6,098 nt of DNA from Acidiferrobacterales bacterium (GCA_015492195.1 WGFP01000105.1:1-6098); one strand, 5' to 3'. Positions 1 through 5,181 are shown, counted from the first letter of the stretch. The notes: generated by a model from the sequence alone, not told the origin. A program made the numbers and translations.

Positions 1-120
1 AATGGCGCTTCCCTGATTGCCGCGGGCGCCGATTCCCTGGCCGTGATTGAAGGAATCTTCAACCGGCCGGATATCCGTTCAGCCGCCAGGGACTATGCCA
101 AGCTTTTCACCGACAAATAG
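1..120 (+). CDS. thiE: Thiamine-phosphate synthase, C-terminal fragment
   Basis: Open from the first base to TAG at 118-120, giving the last 39 residues of a protein that starts outside the window. The visible segment contains LIAAGADSLAVIEGIF followed by a helical tail (residues about 5-39 of the fragment). This matches the end of the ThiE TIM barrel, where the last strand and helix carry the AAGAD-AVI pattern. ThiE joins the pyrimidine and thiazole phosphates to make thiamine monophosphate in the cytoplasm. The neighbouring gene on the same strand is hemL, and thiE-hemL adjacency is known in Pseudomonas and other gammaproteobacteria, which supports the call. Only the tail is visible, so the catalytic residues cannot be checked. 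Confidence 0.8.
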   Translation, partial: NGASLIAAGADSLAVIEGIFNRPDIRSAARDYAKLFTDK

Positions 121-136
121 TTTTTTGATCAGAAAC

Positions 137-364
137 TTGGACAGGATTAACAGGATGGAACAGGATTATTAAAAATATTTTTTATAATTAGATCTATCCG
201 CAGATTTAGCAGATCTACAGAGATTCTGTATGGCAAAAAATTCAATCTACGAAAATTCGTGCAATCTACAGATAATTTACTTTAACCCAGTTTAAATCCT
301 GTTAATCTTGTTTATCCTGTTTATTTCTTATTCTTTGTTCCTGTTAATCCTGTAAATCCTGTCC
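137..364. repeat. Nested inverted-repeat element between thiE and hemL
   Basis: The outer arms are 139-156 (GGACAGGATTAACAGGAT) and 347-364, whose reverse complement matches at 17 of 18 positions. The right side is a run of roughly 9-nt units of the type AATCCTGTT from about 295 to 364, broken by a T-rich stretch. The left side has three GGA(A)CAGGAT units from 139 to 167. Inside are weaker CAGAT-type units: 200-227 (cagattt, cagatct, cagagatt) facing 243-275 (caatctac twice, then agataat). The core is AT-rich and has no ORF. It looks like a non-autonomous palindromic repeat of the kind scattered in environmental proteobacterial genomes. No clear target-site duplication is visible. Confidence 0.7.
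183..188 (+). promoter_or_regulatory. Possible -10 box for hemL inside the repeat
   Basis: A perfect TATAAT sits at 183-188 in the AT-rich left part of the repeat. No convincing TTGACA lies 16-18 bp upstream, and the region is so AT-rich that the match could be chance. If used, it would give hemL a leader of about 190 nt made almost entirely of repeat sequence. hemL could equally be transcribed from upstream of thiE. Confidence 0.25.
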
Positions 365-384
365 ATTTTGTTTTGAATAAAACA

Positions 385-1689
385 ATGACCAACAAATCTT
401 CGACGCTCTTCAAGCAAGCGCAACAACATATCCCCGGCGGGGTCAATTCACCGGTCCGCGCCTTCAAGGGGGTAGGCGGTGATCCCGTGTTCCTGACCCG
501 CGGGCAGGGCGCCTACGTGTGGGACGAGGACGGAAACAAGTACATCGATTACGTGGGTTCCTGGGGACCGATGATCCTGGGGCACGCCCATCCGGCGGTG
601 ACTCAGGCCGTCATGGATGCGGCGAAACGGGGGCTGGGTTTCGGCGCCCCGACACAGATCGAAATAGAGATGGCGGAGCTGATCTGTTCGCTCATGCCCT
701 CGATCGAAAAGGTGAGAATGGTCAGTTCCGGGACCGAAGCCACCATGAGCGCGATTCGTCTTGCGCGCGGTTTCACCGGTCGCGACAAGATCATCAAATT
801 CGAGGGCTGCTACCACGGCCATTCCGACTCGCTATTGGTCAAGGCCGGCTCCGGCGCGCTCACGCTGGGTGTGCCCACGTCGCCCGGGGTGCCGAAGGAT
901 CTTGCGGCCCATACTCTCACGCTCGAGTACAACAACATCGCTCAGGTCCGCGAGGCCTTCGACAAAAGCGGAGAGGAAATCGCGTGCGTGATTGTCGAGC
1001 CGGTGGCCGGCAACATGAACTGCGTGCCGCCGGTGCCGGGCTTCCTGACGGAATTGCGCGAACAATGCAGCGCCAAAGGCGCCTTGCTGATCTTTGATGA
1101 AGTGATGACCGGCTTCCGTGTGGGGCTGCATGGGGCCCAAGGCCTGTACGCCGTCAAACCGGACCTCACCACGCTCGGCAAGGTCATCGGCGGGGGTCTG
1201 CCGGTCGGCGCCTTCGGCGGGCGCGCGGAGATCATGGACCGTATCGCTCCGGACGGACCGGTGTATCAGGCGGGCACCCTCTCCGGCAATCCCGTGGCGA
1301 TGGCCGCGGGGCTCGCCACCCTCAAGCAAGTATCCAAGGAAGGCTTCTACGAGGCGCTTACCACTAAGACCGCCGCCCTGGTCCATGGCCTGTTGGAGCG
1401 CGCGGCCAAGGCCGGCATTCCGTTCACGACTCAGGCGGTGGGCGGCATGTTCGGCCTGTTTTTCATCTCATCGGAAACATCCCCGACCCGCGAAACCACC
1501 GTCACCCGCTTTTCACAAGTGACGGCCTGTGATGTGGAACGCTTCAAGAAATTCTTCCACGGCATGCTGCAATCCGGCGTGTATCTGGCGCCGTCGGCCT
1601 TCGAGGCCGGGTTTGTCTCGATGGCTCATACGGAAGCGGATATCCGCAAAACCCTGGACGCCGCGGAAAAGGTTTTCGCAACGCTTTAA
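385..1689 (+). CDS. hemL: Glutamate-1-semialdehyde 2,1-aminomutase
   Basis: HemL is a PLP-dependent cytoplasmic enzyme that converts glutamate-1-semialdehyde to 5-aminolevulinate, the last step of the C5 route to haem and other tetrapyrroles. The ATG at 385 gives 434 residues, close to the family's usual 425-435. It opens with the typical PGGVNSPVRAF block (residues 17-27). Visible landmarks are GAPTQIEIEMAELI (87-100), SSGTEATMSAIRLAR (114-128, phosphate binding), CYHGHSD (142-148), FDEVMTGFR (237-245, with the Asp that contacts the PLP ring nitrogen) and TLGKVIGGGLPVGAFGG, whose Lys266 should form the Schiff base. A TTG at 373 in the same frame is a weaker start. Neither start has a recognisable Shine-Dalgarno sequence, because the upstream 20 nt are T/A-rich and abut the repeat. 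No T-tailed terminator is seen after the stop on this strand. Confidence 0.97.
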   Translation: MTNKSSTLFKQAQQHIPGGVNSPVRAFKGVGGDPVFLTRGQGAYVWDEDGNKYIDYVGSWGPMILGHAHPAVTQAVMDAAKRGLGFGAPTQIEIEMAELICSLMPSIEKVRMVSSGTEATMSAIRLARGFTGRDKIIKFEGCYHGHSDSLLVKAGSGALTLGVPTSPGVPKDLAAHTLTLEYNNIAQVREAFDKSGEEIACVIVEPVAGNMNCVPPVPGFLTELREQCSAKGALLIFDEVMTGFRVGLHGAQGLYAVKPDLTTLGKVIGGGLPVGAFGGRAEIMDRIAPDGPVYQAGTLSGNPVAMAAGLATLKQVSKEGFYEALTTKTAALVHGLLERAAKAGIPFTTQAVGGMFGLFFISSETSPTRETTVTRFSQVTACDVERFKKFFHGMLQSGVYLAPSAFEAGFVSMAHTEADIRKTLDAAEKVFATL

Positions 1690-1700
1690 ACCCGCGAAAA

Positions 1701-1730
1701 TAAAAACGGGCCGAGATAAATCCCGGCCCG
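1701..1730 (-). terminator. Rho-independent terminator of the 78-aa gene
   Basis: A perfect 7-bp GC stem (1707-1713 CGGGCCG with 1724-1730 CGGCCCG) and a 10-nt loop. On the - strand it is followed by TTTTTATTTT (1706-1697), the normal terminator order. It lies about 35 nt beyond the stop of the 1766-2002 gene. On the + strand the stem is not followed by T residues, so it would stop hemL transcripts only weakly. Confidence 0.8.
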
Positions 1731-1740
1731 CGTGCGCACC

Positions 1741-1756
1741 CCGCACCAAAGTGCGG
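1741..1756. other. Small perfect hairpin between hemL and the 78-aa gene
   Basis: CCGCAC-CAAA-GTGCGG forms a perfect 6-bp stem with a 4-nt loop. It lies between the stop of the - strand gene and its T-tailed terminator. It has no T tract on either side, so it is more likely a 3'-end stabiliser than a terminator. Confidence 0.4.
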
Positions 1757-1765
1757 CCTGTTAAC

Positions 1766-2002
1766 TCAGCTTACAAGAATATTTTCCGAGGCGAATCGCA
1801 CCGTCGCCACTTGCGGGTGCATGGACTCATCGTTCAGGGCGATGTCCACGCCCAGGATGGCAACGACGTCATGATGGTCGCGCACACCGGGCAACTCCTC
1901 CCGCAGATAGCCATAATGGGTCTCATTCATATAGACCACGTTCGGCCGCAGGCCGTATTCGTGTTCATAGCTTTTCACCAGGCTGACAATGTGGCTAAGC
2001 AT
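1766..2002 (-). CDS. Small conserved-looking protein of unknown function (78 aa)
   Basis: I do not recognise the family. The ATG at 2002 is preceded by AAAGGAG (2016-2010) with 7-nt spacing, an excellent ribosome-binding site, and a T-tailed terminator follows the TGA stop, so the gene is almost certainly real. The protein is soluble, with no signal peptide or membrane segment. It has an amphipathic N-terminal helix (MLSHIVSLVKSYEHEYG), a central RPNVVYMNETHYGYLREELPG block rich in Tyr and acidic residues (residues 19-39), then DVVAILGVDIALNDES (45-60) and a beta-like tail. It has no Cys, so metal binding through cysteines is excluded. It is monocistronic, divergent from the GGDEF-EAL unit, and preceded by a sigma-54 type promoter, which suggests conditional expression. 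Confidence 0.85.
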   Translation of the reverse strand: MLSHIVSLVKSYEHEYGLRPNVVYMNETHYGYLREELPGVRDHHDVVAILGVDIALNDESMHPQVATVRFASENILVS

Positions 2003-2068
2003 CTCGTTGCTCCTTTCCCCTGACCGGGGCCCTCAACTAATTCGGTACCGCCTCGCTACCTGTATATG

Positions 2069-2084
2069 AGCAATACTTGTGCCA
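2069..2084 (-). promoter_or_regulatory. Sigma-54 (-24/-12) promoter of the 78-aa gene
   Basis: Read on the - strand, 2084-2069 is TGGCACAAGTATTGCT. It has the GG and GC doublets 10 nt apart and fits the RpoN consensus TGGCAC-N5-TTGCW without mismatch. The predicted start is near 2058, giving a 5' leader of about 55 nt before the ATG at 2002. Sigma-54 promoters need an enhancer-binding ATPase, usually bound 80-150 bp upstream, which points to the palindrome cluster at 2166-2223. I see no good sigma-70 -35/-10 pair for this gene. Confidence 0.7.
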
Positions 2085-2165
2085 CCGTCTCACATTATCT
2101 ATCCTATTGAAATTAATAGATATTTAATCCTAATAACCTGTCGTTCCTCGGCACATCCGGACAAT

Positions 2166-2223
2166 CTGCGCAAAGGCGCGCAGCCCAATATGCCGATTAA
2201 CGGCAGTGGTCGCTCCGAACCAC
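2166..2223. promoter_or_regulatory. Palindrome cluster, candidate shared enhancer (UAS)
   Basis: Three inverted repeats stand in a row: CTGCGC-N6-GCGCAG (2166-2183), GCCG-N5-CGGC (2192-2204) and GTGGT-N8-ACCAC (2206-2223). The centre, near 2195, lies about 137 bp from the predicted - strand start (2058) and about 143 bp from the + strand start (2338), a typical enhancer distance for both. AT-rich stretches lie on each side (about 2091-2150 and 2262-2282) and could provide IHF-type or intrinsic bends, although I see no clean IHF consensus. Which activator would bind cannot be told from the sequence. Confidence 0.4.
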
Positions 2224-2267
2224 AGATAAAAGACAACAAAAACTGGCGGGGCTACTCCGGGGATCAC

Positions 2268-2273
2268 TATAAT
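2268..2273 (+). promoter_or_regulatory. Isolated TATAAT box
   Basis: A perfect TATAAT in an AT-rich island upstream of the GGDEF-EAL unit. The expected -35 position (about 2245-2250) reads GGCGGG-like sequence, not TTGACA, and there is no TG extension. It could be a weak sigma-70 promoter for basal expression, or simply part of a bendable AT tract between enhancer and promoter. Confidence 0.25.
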
Positions 2274-2311
2274 TATTTATAGATGCGCTTACCCTTTCGG
2301 CACAAGGACGG

Positions 2312-2327
2312 TGGCGCACTTATTGCA
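2312..2327 (+). promoter_or_regulatory. Sigma-54 (-24/-12) promoter of the GGDEF-EAL unit
   Basis: TGGCGCACTTATTGCA has GG (2313-2314) and GC (2325-2326) exactly 10 nt apart. It fits TGGCAC-N5-TTGCW with one mismatch (A to G in the -24 block). The predicted start is near 2338, just before the ribosome-binding site at 2348-2355. It is the mirror partner of the promoter at 2069-2084. If it is real, the long in-frame extension of the GGDEF-EAL frame back to 2311 cannot be coding. Confidence 0.6.
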
Positions 2328-2362
2328 CGCAAGCAATAACTTATTTCGAGGGGGGTGCAAGG

Positions 2363-2599
2363 ATGCGGTTTGCAACACCAAGCGCGCGCATCACATATTT
2401 ATCCTGTCTCGCCCTTCTGCCTGCGGGGGTCCCGTGGGAAGAGGGGACGCATACTGCGGATGCAATCCAGTCATCTGCGACGGTTTATCCTTTATATCTC
2501 TTCGGTGCCATGCCGTCGTACGCGGCAACCGATCTCGTCCGGCGCTGGAATCGCGAATCCGCAGGATCCCGGCCCACAAAAACCGGCGGACTATTCTAA
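2363..2599 (+). pseudogene. Short ORF, possible 5' remnant of a PhnD-like periplasmic binding protein gene
   Basis: The ATG at 2363 has a G-rich Shine-Dalgarno (GAGGGGGG, 2348-2355) about 7 nt upstream, and the 78-codon frame ends in TAA whose last A is the first base of the next gene's ATG (TAATG). The first 20 or so residues have a short hydrophobic stretch (ITYLSCLALLPAG), compatible with a weak signal peptide. Residues 46-63 (LFGAMPSYAATDLVRRWN) resemble the start of PhnD/phosphonate-type binding proteins, which often begin FGxxPxxSAxxLxxxWxPLLxYL. After RRWN the resemblance stops and about 200 residues of the domain are missing. Such binding proteins are often encoded next to membrane GGDEF/EAL sensors, so an internal deletion is the simplest reading. 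A functional short leader peptide is the alternative. The family call rests on a short match only. Confidence 0.4.
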
Positions 2600-4269
2600 T
2601 GGTGCTGTCCTTTCGCCACAAAATAGTGCTGGGCATTCTCTTGATCGAAATGGCGCTGATCGGCGCTCTGGTATGGGCCACTTTAACCATTCTGACCTCC
2701 ACGCTTGGTTTCTCCACAACCGAGATCAATGCCGCCGTCGCGAAGGTGCGGCAAAACAGCCTGATCATAGCCGGCGCATTAATGTTTGCAGGTGCTCTTC
2801 TTGCATTCGCCCTCGGCTACTACTTGACCCGCAGCGTCAATGATCTGCGCCGGGGCGCCAAAATGATCTCCGCTGGCCGCTTGGGTCACCAGATTCCCAT
2901 TCGGGGACGTGATGAGCTTGCATCCGTGGCCGCGACCTTTAACGACATGTCCGCCAAACTCGCAGAACTTTCCAACGAACGGGAACGCACGCGGGCGCGC
3001 CTTTCCCATTTGGCTGATCACGATCCCCTGACGGGCCTGATGAACCGGCGGCGGTTTCATGCCGAGCTCGATAAATGGATTCAACATGCCGTCCGTTATA
3101 AACACCACATGAGTTTGCTGTTTCTTGACCTGGATGAATTCAAATACGTCAACGACACCCTTGGCCATCACGTGGGAGATCGCTTTCTGATGCGCGTGGC
3201 GGCGCTCCTGATGAATGAAATGCGGGAGACGGATTTCATCGGTCGTCTGGGCGGCGATGAATTCGGCATTCTGCTCACCGAAACACCGCCAAAAGATGCG
3301 GAGTCGGTGGCAAAGCGCCTGCTTAAGCGGCTTGCCGCAGCAGACATTGAAATTGAACGGCAGCTGTTGCATACAACCGGAAGTATCGGGATAGCCGCCT
3401 GTCCGGATCACAGCAAAAACGTGGGCAACCTGTTGACCCGGGCCGACCTCGCCATGTATCGCGCCAAGGAAAAGGGACGCAATCGTGTCCATGTCTTCAC
3501 CGAAGCCGACGAACAACTGGACAAGATGAAGGTGTCGATGCGTTGGGAAGAGCGGATCAAGCGGGCATTGAAAGAAAATCGTTTTCGCCTGCTTTACCAG
3601 CGGATCCTCCCGATCTCAAACAACGGGACTGAGATCTATGAGGCCCTGCTGCGGATGGAGGACACCGACGGCGAGTTAATTCCGCCGGGAGAGTTCCTGG
3701 AAACCGCCGAGCGTTTTGGATTAATCGAGGAGATCGACAAACACGTGGTGCGTATAGCCTGTGAGAAACAAATCGAGATGAAAACCCAAGGACGTGAGGT
3801 ACATCTTGCGATCAATCTGTCGGGTTATGAATTCAACAACATCGCCATCTGCGACAGCATCAAAGCCATCATTTCCGAAACGGGAGCGGACCCAACGCGG
3901 CTCATCTTTGAAATCACCGAAACCAGCGCACTGGTTAATATCTACGACGCGGTGAAATTTATGCAAAAACTGACCTCGATCGGCTGCCGGTTCGCCCTGG
4001 ACGATTTCGGGTCAGGCTTTACCTCGTTGAGTTATCTCAAGATCATGCCCATCAACACCATCAAAATCGACGGTGTCTTTGTGCAAAACCTGGATCAGAA
4101 CCCCCGCGATCAGGCCCTGGTCAAATCAATGACCGAAATGGCGCGCGCTCTGGATATGCGGGTCACCGCCGAATTTGTGGAAAACGAGAAAACCCTGAAT
4201 CTGCTGAAGCAGATGGGCGTGGATCACGCGCAGGGGTATCACATCGGGCGACCGGGCGTGCTTCATTGA
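2599..4269 (+). CDS. Membrane HAMP-GGDEF-EAL protein (cyclic-di-GMP synthase/phosphodiesterase)
   Basis: The ATG at 2599 gives 556 residues. Order: membrane helix about 7-33, a short periplasmic loop of about 20 residues, membrane helix 54-76, HAMP about 75-127, GGDEF domain about 143-300, EAL domain about 319-552. The GGDEF active site is intact (GGDEF 218-222; metal Asp in FLDLDEF at 177). The inhibitory RxxD site is present (RETD 209-212, five residues upstream). The EAL half also keeps its residues: EAL 348-350, Asn406 (NLSG), Glu438 (EITE), DDFG 468-471, Lys489, Glu525 (AEFVE), Gln545 (QGYHIG). Both synthesis and hydrolysis of cyclic-di-GMP are therefore possible. The periplasmic loop is too small for a sensor domain, which fits dependence on a separate binding protein, here apparently truncated upstream. 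The ribosome-binding site is weak (GGCGGA, 2585-2590), so coupling to the upstream ORF is likely. Upstream in-frame codons lack domain features and overlap the promoter. Confidence 0.93.
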   Translation: MVLSFRHKIVLGILLIEMALIGALVWATLTILTSTLGFSTTEINAAVAKVRQNSLIIAGALMFAGALLAFALGYYLTRSVNDLRRGAKMISAGRLGHQIPIRGRDELASVAATFNDMSAKLAELSNERERTRARLSHLADHDPLTGLMNRRRFHAELDKWIQHAVRYKHHMSLLFLDLDEFKYVNDTLGHHVGDRFLMRVAALLMNEMRETDFIGRLGGDEFGILLTETPPKDAESVAKRLLKRLAAADIEIERQLLHTTGSIGIAACPDHSKNVGNLLTRADLAMYRAKEKGRNRVHVFTEADEQLDKMKVSMRWEERIKRALKENRFRLLYQRILPISNNGTEIYEALLRMEDTDGELIPPGEFLETAERFGLIEEIDKHVVRIACEKQIEMKTQGREVHLAINLSGYEFNNIAICDSIKAIISETGADPTRLIFEITETSALVNIYDAVKFMQKLTSIGCRFALDDFGSGFTSLSYLKIMPINTIKIDGVFVQNLDQNPRDQALVKSMTEMARALDMRVTAEFVENEKTLNLLKQMGVDHAQGYHIGRPGVLH

Positions 4270-4285
4270 TTGATACAAACGGAAA

Positions 4286-4900
4286 TCAGTGGAGTCCGGC
4301 CATGTATTCCGCCACCGCCCTGATCTCGGCCTCCGACATGCGGAAGGCGATACGCGTCATGGTGCCGCCGTCATTGGCGCGCTTGCCGGATTTGAAGGCC
4401 ATCATCTGCTTCACCGTATAGGCCACGCGCTGGCCGGAGACACGAGGAAAGCGCGGGGGAATGCCGTGGCCCGAGGGACCGTGGCAACTCATGCACGCCG
4501 AAACCCCGGTCTTGGCGTTGCCGCCGCGATAAATTTTCTCGCCGAGCTCCGCCAGTTTTTTACTCCTGGCCGCGCCCGGTTTGATCTTGCGGCTGGCGTA
4601 ATAAGCTCCGAGATCTTTCATGTCCTGCCGCGTCAGCGCCGCGGCTATACCTCCCATGATGGGGTCCTTGCGGGCACCTGACTTGAAATCCGCCAACTGT
4701 TTGGCGATGTAATCCGCGTCCTGCCCCGCAAGTTTCGGCCAAGAGGGATCCGCGCCGCCGTTGCCGTCCACGCCGTGACATCCTTGGCAAGCCGCCGCTT
4801 TGGCCTTGCCGGCCGCGACATTACCGCCACCCGCCTGGGCCGGCCCGATAAAAGCCACGAGCCACAGCCCTATACTTAGCACCTTCAAGAACTTACTCAT
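4286..4900 (-). CDS. Di-haem cytochrome c4
   Basis: 204 residues with a Sec signal peptide (hydrophobic core LSIGLWLVAFIGP, cleavage likely after AQA23). Two similar class I cytochrome c domains follow: haem 1 CQGCH (38-42) with axial Met82 (DPIMGGIAAAL), and haem 2 CMSCH (136-140) with likely axial Met181 (GTMTRIAFRMS). Both domains share the PxLxGQ / PRVSGQ and QLxxFKSGxR patterns typical of c4. The mature protein would be periplasmic or loosely membrane-bound, passing electrons between the bc1 complex and terminal oxidases. The ATG at 4900 has GGGAGG (4910-4905) close upstream. The gene is convergent with GGDEF-EAL, with 16 bp between stops and no obvious terminator there. A cytochrome c4 gene close to polA is known in Pseudomonas. 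The symbol is left blank because naming varies. Confidence 0.95.
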   Translation of the reverse strand: MSKFLKVLSIGLWLVAFIGPAQAGGGNVAAGKAKAAACQGCHGVDGNGGADPSWPKLAGQDADYIAKQLADFKSGARKDPIMGGIAAALTRQDMKDLGAYYASRKIKPGAARSKKLAELGEKIYRGGNAKTGVSACMSCHGPSGHGIPPRFPRVSGQRVAYTVKQMMAFKSGKRANDGGTMTRIAFRMSEAEIRAVAEYMAGLH

Positions 4901-4954
4901 CTTTCCTCCCCTTAGAACGGGTACAGGTAACGCTCGATATTAATGAGGGCCGCT

Positions 4955-4984
4955 TGTATACCAAACAGTCCGTATCGGCGTCAA
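4955..4984 (-). promoter_or_regulatory. Sigma-70 promoter of the cytochrome c4 gene
   Basis: On the - strand: TTGACG (4984-4979), an 18-bp spacer, then TATACA (4960-4955) immediately preceded by TGG, an extended -10 element. The predicted start is near 4948, giving a leader of about 48 nt. The cytochrome is thus transcribed independently of polA and of the small RNA, whose terminator lies just upstream. Confidence 0.6.
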
Positions 4985-5023
4985 TTTAGGAAGATTATTG
5001 AAGGAGATTCTCTTCGGCGGCAT

Positions 5024-5061
5024 AAAAAAAGCCCCGGAAACAAGGGGAGAGAGTCCGGGGC
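5024..5061 (-). terminator. Rho-independent terminator of the candidate small RNA
   Basis: A perfect 8-bp GC-rich stem (GCCCCGGA at 5061-5054, - strand, with TCCGGGGC at 5038-5031), a 15-nt pyrimidine-rich loop and TTTTTTT (5030-5024). It ends the small RNA and would also stop polA read-through before the cytochrome c4 promoter. It is the strongest terminator in the window. Confidence 0.9.
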
Positions 5062-5145
5062 CGAACGTGTCCCGGATGATTAATGAGATTCCGGGACCTC
5101 CCCGCTCAGGGAGGTGAAGCGGGGATGATGATTAACCAACCAATA
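5024..5145 (-). ncRNA. Candidate trans-acting small RNA downstream of polA (Spot 42/ErsA locus)
   Basis: From a start predicted near 5145 to the T tract at 5030-5024 the - strand gives about 120 nt, similar to Spot 42 (109 nt) and ErsA. It folds on inspection into three stems. Stem 1 is CCCCGCU/AGCGGGG (5124-5118 with 5106-5100), with loop UCACCUCCCUG. Stem 2 is UCCCGGA/UCCGGGA (5096-5090 with 5076-5070). Stem 3 is GCCCCGGA/UCCGGGGC (5061-5054 with 5038-5031), with loop CUCUCUCCCCUUGUU and then seven U, as in Hfq-dependent RNAs. Loops 1 and 3 are anti-Shine-Dalgarno-like. spf (E. coli) and ersA (Pseudomonas) occupy the same position, same strand and downstream of polA. Homology is not claimed from sequence, only from position and design. 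No ORF of note lies inside. Confidence 0.6.
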
Positions 5146-5151
5146 ACATAA

Positions 5152-5181
5152 ATTATAGACCGGCCGGCTTCCGTTTGGTTC
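5152..5181 (-). promoter_or_regulatory. Promoter of the candidate small RNA
   Basis: A perfect TATAAT on the - strand (5157-5152) with a start expected near 5145. No TTGACA lies at the right distance. Instead GAACCA (5181-5176), 16 nt, then TCTAT (5159-5155) resembles the sigma-E/AlgU pattern GAACTT-N16-TCTGA. Both readings are possible. The AlgU-like one is of interest because Pseudomonas ErsA is reported to be under that envelope-stress factor. A CCGGCCGG palindrome (5160-5167) fills part of the spacer. Confidence 0.45.

Noticed and set aside
832..1386. Long - strand ORF opposite hemL, and similar ORFs in other frames of hemL, GGDEF-EAL and cytochrome c4
   Set aside because: They are antisense or out-of-frame shadows of recognised genes with low-complexity composition and no translation signals.
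2190..2215. CCACTGCC on the - strand, resembling part of a cobalamin riboswitch
   Set aside because: None of the other conserved boxes, in particular the GGAGACCTGCC-type B12 box, is present in the right order.
2160..2225. Riboswitch-like stretch (GCGCAAAGGC followed by two hairpins) upstream of a GGDEF-EAL gene, suggesting a cyclic-di-GMP-I (GEMM) aptamer
   Set aside because: The 5' half of the aptamer (GCAAAC block and GNRA hairpin) is missing, and the stretch lies upstream of both predicted sigma-54 starts, so it would not be transcribed with either gene. An enhancer reading fits better.
2079..2282. 67-codon + strand ORF in the divergent spacer
   Set aside because: It has a non-ATG start without a ribosome-binding site, overlaps the - strand promoter and the palindrome cluster, and looks like translated non-coding sequence.
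2311..2598. N-terminal extension of the GGDEF-EAL frame by 96 codons from GTG 2311
   Set aside because: The extension shows no domain features, has an odd Cys/Arg-rich composition, no Shine-Dalgarno, and begins inside the sigma-54 promoter. The membrane helix starts right after ATG 2599.
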